Shown: piece by piece, positions 23,947 to 32,980 of the stretch | How the letters are laid out: the number at the start of each line of letters is the position of its first letter | Numbering within the stretch: the stretch's first letter is position 1 | Source: Jannaschia formosa | GTDB lineage: Bacteria > Pseudomonadota > Alphaproteobacteria > Rhodobacterales > Rhodobacteraceae | NCBI RefSeq assembly: GCF_003340555.1 | Contig: NZ_QPLJ01000005.1 | Span: 1 to 64,000, forward strand | Direction: 5' to 3' | DNA: 64,000 nucleotides | Program-made: the position numbers and the translations under genes | Notes under the pieces: model-generated | The model's database searches: none | Told to the model about the DNA's origin: nothing | The model's input: the letters and a program-made list of their open reading frames with translations, nothing else

Positions 23947-24764
23947 TCGCCGCCTGCGCTCCTGCCTCTGCCGCCGACTACCTGGGCAGCCATGTCTGGC
24001 GCCCGGGCTGGCACGGGGCGGGCGGGTTCTCGGCGCTGTGGCTGGGGCCTGAGGGGCGCGATTTCGTCGCCCTGTCGGATCGCGGAAGCTGGGTGCGCGG
24101 GACGCTCCTGCGCGAGGGAACGGGCGCCGTGACGGAGGTGGCTGTCGCGGGGCGCGGGCCGCTGCTGCATTCCTCGGGGCGCCGCCTGCGCAGCACCGAG
24201 ACCGACGCCGAGGCCATCGCCGGCGCCGGGTCCGACTGGTACATCGCCTTCGAGGGCATCCACCGGGTGATGCGCCATCCCGCGCTCGACGCCGCGCCGG
24301 AGAGGATGCCGCAGCCGGATGCCTTCCGGGGGGTGCACCGCAATGCCGGATTCGAGGCGCTCGCCGCCGATGCGGAGGGCACGCTCTATGCCATCCGGGA
24401 GCGGTCGGGCGCCGAGGATCGGCCGTTTCCAGTCTGGCGTTTCCGGCACGGCACCTGGGACCGGCCCTTCGCGCTGCGCCGCGACGGGCGCTTCCTGGTC
24501 GCCGGCGCGGACGTGTTCGACGGCCGGCTCTACCTGCTGGAGCGGGACTTCGCCGTCATCGGCTTCCGCACCCGGCTGCGCAGCTTCGACCTGACCGGCG
24601 GCGACGAGCGGCTGGAGATGCAGAGCGCGCTGGGCGCCCATGACAACCTCGAAGGCGTGTCGATCTGGCGCGACGAGGCGGGACGGCTGCGCGCCACGAT
24701 GATCTCGGACGACAACCTTCGGGCGCTGCAGCGGACGGAGTTCGTGGACTACGTGCTCGACTGA
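23913..24764 (+). CDS. Secreted esterase-like protein of the phytase-like family
   Basis: 283 residues from the ATG at 23913, overlapping mepA by 34 bp. The N-terminus is a signal peptide; LIAAC could be a lipobox, or cleavage may follow ASA. The rest reads as a beta-propeller-like fold with GFSALWLGPEGRDFVALSDRG near the start and HDNLEGVSIW at the end. These match the esterase-like activity of phytase family. Substrate unknown; periplasmic or lipid-anchored. Confidence 0.8.
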   Translation: MRFRTLCACALIAACAPASAADYLGSHVWRPGWHGAGGFSALWLGPEGRDFVALSDRGSWVRGTLLREGTGAVTEVAVAGRGPLLHSSGRRLRSTETDAEAIAGAGSDWYIAFEGIHRVMRHPALDAAPERMPQPDAFRGVHRNAGFEALAADAEGTLYAIRERSGAEDRPFPVWRFRHGTWDRPFALRRDGRFLVAGADVFDGRLYLLERDFAVIGFRTRLRSFDLTGGDERLEMQSALGAHDNLEGVSIWRDEAGRLRATMISDDNLRALQRTEFVDYVLD

Positions 24765-26410
24765 TGGGGCGGCTGCTGGTCCCCGGCGACGCGTCCGGCC
24801 CGGTGCTGGCCCTGAAGGAGCCGCTCAGCTTCTGGGGCGGGGTCGATCCGGCGACGGGGCGGATCGTGGACGCGCATCATCCGCAGGCGGGCGAGGTCGT
24901 GAGCGGCAAGGTTCTCGTCCTGCCGGGCACCCGCGGCTCCTGCACCGGAAGCGGGGTGCTGCTGGACCTCGCGCTGAACGGCCGCGCCCCCGCCGCCCTC
25001 GTGTTCCGCGACGCCGAGGACGTGGCCACGACCGGCGCGCTGGTCGCGGCGGAGCTGTTCGGGATCGCGCTGCCGGTGGTGCGGCTGGAGGCTTCGGCCT
25101 TCGAGACCGTGCGCCGCGCCCGCCACGCGCGGATCGGGGACGGCGTGCTGGAGGCGGACGGCCACCGCATCGCCCTCGGGTCCTGCAATGCCGAGGCGCT
25201 TTCCCTCACACCCGAGGAGCGCGCGATGCTTGACGGTGCCGAGGGCCCCGCCGCGGCCTTCGCGATGCGGGTGCTGGTCGCCATCGCCGCCGTGCAGGGC
25301 GCGACGCGGCTGGTGCCCGTGACCCGCGCCCATATCGACGGCTGCATCCACGCCGCCCCCGCCTTCCTGCGCTTCGCCGAGGCGATGGCGGGCATGGGCG
25401 CCCGCGTGCGGGTGCCGACCACGACCAACGCCATCTCGGTCGACCGGGAGAACTGGCGCGCGCAGGGCGTCGCCGAGGCCGTCGGCGCCCCCGCCGCCCG
25501 GCTCGCCGACGCCTATGTCGAGATGGGAGCCCGGCCCAGCTTCACCTGCGCGCCCTACCTGCTGGACGACCCGCCGGGGCCGGGGGACGTGCTGGCCTGG
25601 GGCGAGTCGAACGCGGTGATCTACGCCAACTCGGTGCTCGGCGCGCGCACGGCCAAGCTGCCCGACTTCATCGACCTCTGCGCCGCCGTGACGGGACGCG
25701 TGCCGCTGGCGGGGATGTATGCCGACGCCGCGCGGGAGCCGCAGGTGACGGTCGCGGTCGAGTTTCCCGAAGAGGCGGACGACGCGGTCTGGCCCCTTCT
25801 CGGCTGGCTGATCGGGCGCCTGGCCCCCGACCGGGTCCCGCGCGTGACGGGGCTGGAGGGCGCGGCGCCGTCCCCCGACGACCTCAAGGCGCTCTGCGCC
25901 GCCTTCGGCACCACCTCGGCCGCGCCCATGCTGCAACTTGGCCCGGGGCCGGCCTCGGGCCCCACGATCCGCCTCGACCGGGCGGCCCTGCGCGACGGCT
26001 GGGACCGGCTCGGCGCGGGGCCGGAGGCGGTGGACCTGGTGGCCATCGGCTCGCCCCATGCCTCGCTGCCGGAACTGCGCGCCTTGGCCCGCGGGCTGGG
26101 GGACCGGCGCTGCGTCATCGACACGCTGGTAACGGTCGGTCGCGACGTCGCCCGCGCCGCGCAGGAAGAGGGGGTGATGGCGGCGCTGACAGGCGCGGGC
26201 GTGCGGGTCGTCCCCGATCTCTGCTGGTGTTCGCTGTCGGAGCCGGTGTTTCCGCCGCAGGCGCGGACCGTCCTCACGACCTCCGGCAAATACGCGCATT
26301 ACGGGCCGGGCCTACACGGGCGGCAGGTGCGGCTTGGCAGCCTCGACACCTGCGTCGAGGCGGCGGTAACGGGGCGCGGCCCGACCGGGTTGCCGCGCTG
26401 GCTTGCCTGA
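24764..26410 (+). CDS. Aconitase X (fused, cis-3-hydroxyproline dehydratase-like)
   Basis: 548 residues. The N-terminal part (about 1-135) is the small swivelling domain (VVSGKVLVLPGTRGSCTGSG); the rest is the large AcnX domain with HIDGCIHAAPAFLRFAE and VPTTTNAISVD. It ends VVPDLCWCSLSEPVFP with TTSGKYAHYGP. Characterised fused AcnX enzymes dehydrate cis-3-hydroxy-L-proline. The ATG overlaps the previous stop (TGATG). It converges on the flavoprotein gene 12 bp away. Substrate here is inferred from family only. Confidence 0.88.
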   Translation: MGRLLVPGDASGPVLALKEPLSFWGGVDPATGRIVDAHHPQAGEVVSGKVLVLPGTRGSCTGSGVLLDLALNGRAPAALVFRDAEDVATTGALVAAELFGIALPVVRLEASAFETVRRARHARIGDGVLEADGHRIALGSCNAEALSLTPEERAMLDGAEGPAAAFAMRVLVAIAAVQGATRLVPVTRAHIDGCIHAAPAFLRFAEAMAGMGARVRVPTTTNAISVDRENWRAQGVAEAVGAPAARLADAYVEMGARPSFTCAPYLLDDPPGPGDVLAWGESNAVIYANSVLGARTAKLPDFIDLCAAVTGRVPLAGMYADAAREPQVTVAVEFPEEADDAVWPLLGWLIGRLAPDRVPRVTGLEGAAPSPDDLKALCAAFGTTSAAPMLQLGPGPASGPTIRLDRAALRDGWDRLGAGPEAVDLVAIGSPHASLPELRALARGLGDRRCVIDTLVTVGRDVARAAQEEGVMAALTGAGVRVVPDLCWCSLSEPVFPPQARTVLTTSGKYAHYGPGLHGRQVRLGSLDTCVEAAVTGRGPTGLPRWLA

Positions 26411-26422
26411 GCGGCCTGCGCT

Positions 26423-27775
26423 TCAGGACCCCGCCGCCGCCCGCCCCGCGACCCGGCCCAGCGCCACGGCGGACAGCAGCCCGTTCCCCGAGAGATAGCC
26501 GCTGTCGCCCTTGCCCGAGACCCCGAGCGCCGCGCCCCCCGCCGCGAAAAGCCCGGGGATCGGGCCGTCCGCCCCCATCACCCGCGCGTGGTCGTCCACC
26601 TCCAGCCCGCCCTGGGTGTGGAACAGCGCCCCCGTCACCTTCACCGCGCGATAGGGCGGGGTGAGCGGCGGGCCGGTCCAGACGCGCCCGAAGGGGTCGG
26701 TGCGGGTCAGCGACGACAGCTCCCTCTCCAGCGAAGCCTGAGGCAGGTCGCAGGCCCGGGCCAGCGCGGCCAGATCGGCAGCCTCCCGCACCGCGCCTAC
26801 AGACTCGGCCTGGCGGAAATCCTCGAACTGGCGCGCAACGGCGGCGATGCGGGCGTCGAAGATCGTCCAGGCGATGCCGCCGGGCTGGGCGAGGACGGCG
26901 CGGGCGGCCTCGGAATAGCCCTGGCTCTCGTCCCAGAACCGTTCCCCCTCGGCGTTCACCTGGACACCGCCCCCGGTGATCGTGGCCCAGGTGATCAGGA
27001 TGCCATGCGGATGCGCCACGTTCCCGTGGCCCTGGTAGGCGCCCAGATGCCGGACCCGCGCGCCGAGCGCGCGACCCCATAGCACCGCATCCCCCCGGTT
27101 GCCGTCATGGCCGAACCAGAGGGCATCGGCGATGGCGGGCATCTCGGCGGCGACCATCTTGCGGTTGCCGCCATAGCCATTGCAGGCGAGCACGGTGGCC
27201 CCCGCGCCGATCCGCTCCGGCCCGTCGGGGCCGGCGGCTTCTGCCCCGGTGACGCGGCCGTCCCCGGCGAAGAGAGAGCCGACTCGCCGGTCGCAGACGA
27301 TGTCGATGCCGCGCGCCTCGCAGAGGCTGCGCAGCCGGTCGATCAGTTCCCGGCCCGCGCGGGTCGGCAGCCCGTGCATCCGGCGGCGCGAATGGCCCGG
27401 GTAGTCGAAATCATCCACCACCGAGAAGGGAAGGCCCAGATCGCACAGCCAATCGACGGCGGGCGCCGCCTCGCGCGCCAGCAGGTCGACCAGCGCCTGC
27501 GGGTTCTCGCCCTTCGCCTTCGCCTGGATGTCGGCGGCGAAGCGGGCGGGGTCGTCCTCGATCCCCGCCTCGGCCTGAAGCCGCGTGCCTGCCGCCGGGA
27601 TCAGCCCCGCCGAAAGCGCAGTGGAGCCGGAGGGCACCGGGTCCGCTTCCAGCACGAGCACCTCGGCGCCGGCCTCTTGCGCCGCCAGCGCCGCCACCAT
27701 CCCGCAGGCGCCTGCACCGACGATCAGGACGGGGATCTCGATGTCGTAGGCGGCGGGGGGTGGCAGGACCGGCAT
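26423..27775 (-). CDS. FAD-dependent oxidoreductase (fumarate reductase / tricarballylate dehydrogenase-like)
   Basis: 450 residues. The FAD-binding Rossmann motif VLIVGAGACGMVAALAAQEAG is followed by LVLEADPVPSGSTALSAG. The C-terminal GLFAAGGAALGVSGKGDSGY and GNGLLSAVALGR close the FAD site. It belongs to the succinate dehydrogenase/fumarate reductase flavoprotein superfamily, acting on dicarboxylate-like or enone substrates. It is the last gene of the six-gene minus operon and starts directly next to the lyase stop. Substrate unknown. Confidence 0.85.
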   Translation of the reverse strand: MPVLPPPAAYDIEIPVLIVGAGACGMVAALAAQEAGAEVLVLEADPVPSGSTALSAGLIPAAGTRLQAEAGIEDDPARFAADIQAKAKGENPQALVDLLAREAAPAVDWLCDLGLPFSVVDDFDYPGHSRRRMHGLPTRAGRELIDRLRSLCEARGIDIVCDRRVGSLFAGDGRVTGAEAAGPDGPERIGAGATVLACNGYGGNRKMVAAEMPAIADALWFGHDGNRGDAVLWGRALGARVRHLGAYQGHGNVAHPHGILITWATITGGGVQVNAEGERFWDESQGYSEAARAVLAQPGGIAWTIFDARIAAVARQFEDFRQAESVGAVREAADLAALARACDLPQASLERELSSLTRTDPFGRVWTGPPLTPPYRAVKVTGALFHTQGGLEVDDHARVMGADGPIPGLFAAGGAALGVSGKGDSGYLSGNGLLSAVALGRVAGRAAAGS

Positions 27776-28633
27776 TCAGCCCTCGTAGCGCCGCCCGGCG
27801 GCCAGCATCCCGGCGGTGCCGAGCCGCCGGTTCAGCCCGTCGAAATCGTCCATCCGGTCGGCGAAGGGCCGGTTGGAGCCGTGTTCGTACAGGCTGGCGT
27901 AGTAGTCGGCGGCGGTCCGCGCCAGCGCCCGCACGATGCCGCCCGGGAAGATGACCAGCGCATAGCCCAGCGCCTCCAGGTCGGCGGCGGACCGGATCGG
28001 CGTCGCGCCGCCCTCGACCATGTTCGCCAGCAGCGGGACGCGGCCCGCGAAGTGCCGGGCCACGCGGGCCAGCTCCTCGCCCGAGCGCGGCGCCTCGACG
28101 AAGAGAACGTCCGCCCCGGCCTCGACATAGGCCTCGGCCCGGTCCAGCGCGGCCTCGATCCCCTCGACCCCGATGGCGTCGGTGCGGGCGATGACCAGCG
28201 TCTCGTCGGAGGCGCGGGCATCGGCCATCGCGGCGATCTTGCCCGTCATCTCGGAGGTCGGGATCAGCGTCTTGTCCGACAGGTGGCCGCAGCGTTTCGG
28301 GAAGGTCTGGTCTTCGACCTGAAGCGCGTTCGCCCCCGCCCGCTCGTAGAGGCGCATGGTCCGCTGGGCGTTCAGCGCGTTGCCGAAGCCGGTATCGGCG
28401 TCGATCACGACGGGCAGATCCACGCGGTCGCGGATGAGGGCCATCGTGTCGGCCATCTCGGTCACCGAGGTAAGCCCGATATCCGGGCGGCCGAGGCGGG
28501 TATAGGCGACGGCGGCGCCTGAGAGGTAGAGCGCCTCGAACCCCGCATCCTCGGCCAGGGCGGCGGTCAGCGGGTCGTAGACGCCGGGTGCGACGAGGAT
28601 CGGGGCGCGGCGGAGGCGGGCGCGCAGGCTCAT
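27776..28633 (-). CDS. Isocitrate lyase / PEP mutase superfamily C-C lyase
   Basis: 285 residues. Core motifs are LVAPGVYDPLTAALAEDAG, VVIDADTGFGNA (metal-binding Asp) and the lyase signature EDQTFPKRCGHL with the catalytic Cys. Relatives include 2-methylisocitrate, 2,3-dimethylmalate and oxaloacetate lyases. It overlaps the preceding gene (ATGA). With the LeuCD-like hydratase across the promoter it recalls the dimethylmaleate hydratase - dimethylmalate lyase pair of nicotinate degradation, but the substrate is not proven. Confidence 0.88.
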   Translation of the reverse strand: MSLRARLRRAPILVAPGVYDPLTAALAEDAGFEALYLSGAAVAYTRLGRPDIGLTSVTEMADTMALIRDRVDLPVVIDADTGFGNALNAQRTMRLYERAGANALQVEDQTFPKRCGHLSDKTLIPTSEMTGKIAAMADARASDETLVIARTDAIGVEGIEAALDRAEAYVEAGADVLFVEAPRSGEELARVARHFAGRVPLLANMVEGGATPIRSAADLEALGYALVIFPGGIVRALARTAADYYASLYEHGSNRPFADRMDDFDGLNRRLGTAGMLAAGRRYEG

Positions 28634-29232
28634 CGCAGCCGCTCCGTCATTTCGGCGCAGGTCATGGCAGGGCAGATCGAGCCGAGCGAGGTCAGCGTCG
28701 CCTCGTGGACCTTCGGGTCGAAGGCGGCGCAGCCGTCCGACAGGATGATCGTGTGCAGGTTGCGCAGATGCGCGTCGCGGATCGTGCTGGCCACCCCGCC
28801 GTTCGTCACGATCCCGCCGAGGATCAGCGTGTCGATGGAAAGCGCCCGCAGGATGTATTCCAGCCGCGTCTGGTAGAGCGCGGAATAGGCGACCTTCTCG
28901 ACCGTGTAGTCGGCGGGGGCGAGCGCATCGACCAGCCCGTGCCCCCAGGCGCCGGGGGCGAAGTCGCCCTTGCCGAGGAAGGGGCGCAGCGTCTTCAGGT
29001 GCGGCGCGATCAGCGGCTCCCCTCCGGGACCCGGGACCAGCGTGAACTGCGCGCTGATATAGGTCCCGCCCCTCGCGCGCAGGGCGTCGCGCAGCGGCGC
29101 GATGCGGGCGGGCAGGGCGGCGATCGCCTCGGAGCGCTGGCCCGCGCGGCCATAAGCCCCCTCGGGGTGCAGGAAGTCGTTCTGCAGGTCGATGGTCAGC
29201 AGCGCCGTGCGGGTCGGGTCGAGTTCGGTCAT
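28630..29232 (-). CDS. Isochorismatase-like hydrolase without the catalytic cysteine
   Basis: 200 residues with the isochorismatase-like fold: ALLTIDLQNDFLHPEGAYG (catalytic Asp), KVAYSALYQT (Lys) and GGIVTNGGVASTIRDA. In amidase members the last motif is TNxCVxST with a nucleophilic Cys; here that residue is Gly, as in true isochorismatases of the EntB/PhzD type. It may therefore hydrolyse something other than a simple amide. It overlaps hyuA and the lyase by ATGA. Confidence 0.85.
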   Translation of the reverse strand: MTELDPTRTALLTIDLQNDFLHPEGAYGRAGQRSEAIAALPARIAPLRDALRARGGTYISAQFTLVPGPGGEPLIAPHLKTLRPFLGKGDFAPGAWGHGLVDALAPADYTVEKVAYSALYQTRLEYILRALSIDTLILGGIVTNGGVASTIRDAHLRNLHTIILSDGCAAFDPKVHEATLTSLGSICPAMTCAEMTERLR

Positions 29233-31298
29233 GTCGCCTCGGGATCTTCTGGAAGGCGCCCCTCCGGGGCGACGATGGTGTTGCCGAAGCGGTCCACCCG
29301 CGCCACCAGCCCCGGATCGACCAGCACCGTCGTGTCGGGCTGGACGAGGATCGCGGGCCCCCGGATCTCGGCGCCCACCGGCAGGGAGAGGCGGTCGTGA
29401 ATGGCGGTGTCGTGCCAGGCCTCGCCGAAATGGACGCGGCGGCTGGCGATGGGCTCCGTGTCCCCGCCCCGGGGCGCCAGCGTGGCGAGGTCGAACTTGG
29501 GCCGCCGCCCGGTGACGGCGCTGCGCAGGTTCATCACCCGCCGGGTCCCGTTCTCCAGAAGCCGGCCATAGGTCGCGCGATAGGCGGCGTCGAAGGCGGC
29601 CTCGATCTCGCCCACGGTGACGGGCGCGACGCGACCCTCCTCCACCCCGACCGGGAGCGGCACGGCGACGGTATGCGTCTGCCCGAGATAGGCCATGTCG
29701 AGCTCGAACGTGGCCTCCCGCGCCTCGAAGCGGGAGCGGGCGGCGTCGAGCAGGGCCAGCCCCTCGTCGACATGGGCCTGCATCGTCGCGCGCAGCGCCT
29801 CCACGTCCAGGGCCGCCGTCGCGGCGTTGATCGTCTGCACGAAGTCCTGCCGCATGTCGGCGATGACGCAGCCCATCGCGCTCGTCACGCCCGGGTAGCG
29901 CGGCACGATGGCCCGCGCGATCCCGGTCTCGGCCAGCAGCGCGCCGACATGCAGCGCGCCGCCGCCCCCGAAAGGCATGAAGGCGAAGCGCTTCGGGTCG
30001 AAGCCCCGCTCGATCGAGACCAGCCGCAGCGCCCCGGCCATGCGCGAATTGGCGACGCGCAGGATCGCCTCGGCGGCCTGCACGGTGTCGAGGCCGAGGG
30101 GCCTGCCGACATGGGCGTCGATGGCGCGGGCGGCGCCGTCGACGTCCAGCCGGTCGAGCGCGCCGCCGATGGGCTTGTCGGGGTCGATCCGGCCCAGCAC
30201 GACGTTGGCATCCGTCACCGTGGGCCGGTCGTTGCCCTGACCGTAGGCGACGGGACCGGGTGTGCTGCCCGCGCTTTCCGGCCCGATGTTCAGAAGGCCC
30301 CCCTTGTCCACCCAGGCGATGGAGCCGCCGCCCGCGCCGATGGTCGTGATCTCGATCATCGGGGTGCGCACGACCATGCCGAAATCGATGGAGGTCTGCG
30401 GCGAGAGCCCAGGCTTGCCCCCCGCGATCAGCGCGACGTCGAAGCTGGTGCCGCCCATGTCGCCGGTGATGACGTTCTCGAACCCCGCCGTGGTCGCGAT
30501 ATGGGCGGCGGCGATGACGCCGGCGGCGGGTCCGCTCAGCGCGGTGCGCACCGGCAGGCGGCAGGCGGTGGACGTGTCCATGACGCCGCCGTTGGACTGC
30601 ACGATCAGGAACTCGCCGCCGAAGCCGCCGCCCTTCAGCGCCGCGCCCAGCCGGTCGAGATAGCCCGAGACCTCCGGTTGCAGGTAGGCGTTCAACGCGG
30701 CGGTCGAAAACCGCTCGAACTCCCGGATCTCGGGCAGGATCTCCGACGAGACGCTGACATGGGGGTTGGGCCAGAGCGCGCGGACGGCCTCGGCCGCGCG
30801 GGCCTCGTTCCCGGGATTCGCATAGGCATTGGCGAAGAGGATCGCGACGGCCTCGCAGCCCGCCTCCAGCAGCGCCCGGGCGGCGGCGCTCACGGCGTCG
30901 AGATCGACGTGCATGCGGATCGTGCCGTCGGCGAGCGTGCGTTCGGGCACCTCCAGCCGCAGGTCGCGGGGGACGACGGGCCGGAAGTCGCCGCGCAGGC
31001 CCCAGGTGCGGGGGCGGTCGCGGCGCCGCATCTCCAGCACGTCGCGCAGGCCCTCGGTCGTGATGACGCCGGTCTTCGCGCCCTTGCGTTCCAGCAGGGC
31101 GTTGGTCCCCGCCGTCGTCCCGTGGACGACGACCGACACCTGCGAGAGGTCGGGCGTAAGCCGCCCGATCCCCGCGAGGAAGCCGCCCGACTGGTCGGGG
31201 CGCGTCGTCGGCACCTTGGCGACCTCGGCCCGGCCCGTCGCCTCGTCCAGCAGGAAGACGTCCGTGAAGGTCCCGCCCACATCGACGCCGATCATCAT
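29229..31298 (-). CDS. hyuA: Hydantoinase/oxoprolinase subunit A (HyuA)
   Basis: 689 residues from the ATG at 31298, whose ATGA overlaps the hyuB stop (an ATG at 31313 is also possible). The actin-like ATPase start MIGVDVGGTFTDVFLLDEAT and VVHGTTAGTNALLERKGA are conserved, as are GDMGGTSFDVALI and MPFGGGGALHVGALL. HyuA and HyuB form ATP-dependent hydantoinases, 5-oxoprolinases or acetone-type carboxylases. The family acts on cyclic amides or small ketones; the exact substrate is open. Confidence 0.9.
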   Translation of the reverse strand: MMIGVDVGGTFTDVFLLDEATGRAEVAKVPTTRPDQSGGFLAGIGRLTPDLSQVSVVVHGTTAGTNALLERKGAKTGVITTEGLRDVLEMRRRDRPRTWGLRGDFRPVVPRDLRLEVPERTLADGTIRMHVDLDAVSAAARALLEAGCEAVAILFANAYANPGNEARAAEAVRALWPNPHVSVSSEILPEIREFERFSTAALNAYLQPEVSGYLDRLGAALKGGGFGGEFLIVQSNGGVMDTSTACRLPVRTALSGPAAGVIAAAHIATTAGFENVITGDMGGTSFDVALIAGGKPGLSPQTSIDFGMVVRTPMIEITTIGAGGGSIAWVDKGGLLNIGPESAGSTPGPVAYGQGNDRPTVTDANVVLGRIDPDKPIGGALDRLDVDGAARAIDAHVGRPLGLDTVQAAEAILRVANSRMAGALRLVSIERGFDPKRFAFMPFGGGGALHVGALLAETGIARAIVPRYPGVTSAMGCVIADMRQDFVQTINAATAALDVEALRATMQAHVDEGLALLDAARSRFEAREATFELDMAYLGQTHTVAVPLPVGVEEGRVAPVTVGEIEAAFDAAYRATYGRLLENGTRRVMNLRSAVTGRRPKFDLATLAPRGGDTEPIASRRVHFGEAWHDTAIHDRLSLPVGAEIRGPAILVQPDTTVLVDPGLVARVDRFGNTIVAPEGRLPEDPEAT

Positions 31299-32980
31299 GG
31301 CGCGTCCCTCCATGCCGTCCCGTAGGCGGCATCGGCGGCGCCCTCGCTCAGATATCCCAGCGCCACGTCGCGCGCCACCGCCTCGGCAGGCCGCTCGGCG
31401 GCAGGGCCGTAGCCGCCGCCGCCCGGCGTCTCCAGCCGCACGGTCTGGCCGCGCCGGAGCTTCATGCCGGTCATCTTCGAGGCCAGCGGCGGCACCGCGC
31501 GGCCTTCGTCCTGCTCGTAGTCGAACCGGTTCATCGCGGCGTCGCCGCCCCCGGCCACGCCGCGCGGCGGGAACCTGCCGCGCTCGCCGAACAGGAACGC
31601 CTCCGCCTTCTCCTCCAGCAGCTCGATCTCGTAGACCGCGCCGAGGCCCCCGCGATGCCTGCCCACACCGGCGCTGTCGGGCCGCAGCGCCCACTGCCGG
31701 AACATCACCGGATAGGCGGCCTCCAGGATCTCCAGCGGGGGGATCGTCGCGGTCGAGATCGGGGCGTTGCCGTGGTTGAGACCGTCGCCCTCGGGCGTGC
31801 CGCCATGACCGCCGCCGTAGAAGGAGAACATCACCCAGCGGGCGCCATTCGCGCGCCGCCCCGCGATGCTCAGCGCGTTGATCGTGCCATAGGCGTTGGC
31901 GACGACCCGGTCGGGCACCGCCTGCGCGGCGGCCGAGAAGATCACGTCGATCATCCGCAGGATCGTCTCGGTATAGCCGCCGACCGGCGCCGGGAACTCG
32001 GCCGAGAGCAGCGAGCCCTCGGGCACCCGCATGTCGACGGGCCGCATCACGCCGGCATTCGCAGGCATGTCGGGAAAGATATGCTTGATCGCGACATAGG
32101 CCGTGGCGACGGCAGTCGGCAGGGCGATGTTCACCGGCCCCGCCGTGCGCGGCGCGGTGCCCGCGAAGTCGAGGGTCATGCGGTCGCCCGCGATCTCCAG
32201 CGCGACGCGGATCGGCAGGGGGTCGGCGCCGATGCCGTCATTGTCAAGGAAGTCCTCCGCCTCCCAGCGCCCGTCGGGCAGGGCGGCGATCTCGGCGCGC
32301 ATCAGGGTCTCGGCGCGATCCCCCAAGGCATCCAGCGCCTCGCCCAGCGTTTCGGCGCCGTATTCGTCCAGAAGCTCCGCCATGCGCCGCTGCCCGAGGT
32401 CCAGCGCGCCCAGCTGCCCGTTCAGGTCGCCCTGCGCCGAGGCCGGAAGCCGCGTGTTGCGCATCAGGATGTCGACCACGTCGCGCTGCATCTCGCCGTC
32501 GCGGATCAGGCGCACGGGGGGCAGGACGAAGCCCTCCTGAAAGGCCTCGGTCGCCTGCGGGTTGTAGTTGCCGGGCACCGCGCCGCCCACGTCATGCCAA
32601 TGCCCGACCGAGGCCAGCCAGCAGAACAGCCTGCCGTCCCGGAAGACGGGCCGCACGAGCCGCATGTCGGACAGGTGGGTGCCGCCGATATGGGCGTCGT
32701 TGAAGATCCAGGTGTCGCCCTCGCGCGGCCCGCCCTCCTCCGCGCAGCGGTCGATGACGGCCTTCACGGCGAAGGACATGACGCCGACAAAGATCGGCAG
32801 GCCCGACTTGCCCTGCACCAGCGTGTCGCCCGTCTCGGCATGGTAGAGCCCGTGAGAGGCGTCATGCGCCTCGGCGATGATGGGGTTGAAGGCGGCGCGG
32901 AACAGCGTCGCGTCCATCTCGTCCGCGATCTGCTCCATCCGGCCCGCCAGCACGGCGAGGGTGACGCCGTCGATGCTCAT
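31295..32980 (-). CDS. hyuB: Hydantoinase/oxoprolinase subunit B (HyuB)
   Basis: 561 residues. The N-terminal DGVTLAVLAGRMEQIADEMD and RAAFNPIIAEAHDASHGLY are HyuB signatures. FNDAHIGGTHLSDMRLVRPV provides the metal-binding region, and the C-terminal VRLETPGGGGYGPAAERP is typical. It is the partner of the overlapping hyuA. Its start overlaps the SnoaL-like gene stop (ATGA). Confidence 0.92.
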   Translation of the reverse strand: MSIDGVTLAVLAGRMEQIADEMDATLFRAAFNPIIAEAHDASHGLYHAETGDTLVQGKSGLPIFVGVMSFAVKAVIDRCAEEGGPREGDTWIFNDAHIGGTHLSDMRLVRPVFRDGRLFCWLASVGHWHDVGGAVPGNYNPQATEAFQEGFVLPPVRLIRDGEMQRDVVDILMRNTRLPASAQGDLNGQLGALDLGQRRMAELLDEYGAETLGEALDALGDRAETLMRAEIAALPDGRWEAEDFLDNDGIGADPLPIRVALEIAGDRMTLDFAGTAPRTAGPVNIALPTAVATAYVAIKHIFPDMPANAGVMRPVDMRVPEGSLLSAEFPAPVGGYTETILRMIDVIFSAAAQAVPDRVVANAYGTINALSIAGRRANGARWVMFSFYGGGHGGTPEGDGLNHGNAPISTATIPPLEILEAAYPVMFRQWALRPDSAGVGRHRGGLGAVYEIELLEEKAEAFLFGERGRFPPRGVAGGGDAAMNRFDYEQDEGRAVPPLASKMTGMKLRRGQTVRLETPGGGGYGPAAERPAEAVARDVALGYLSEGAADAAYGTAWRDAP

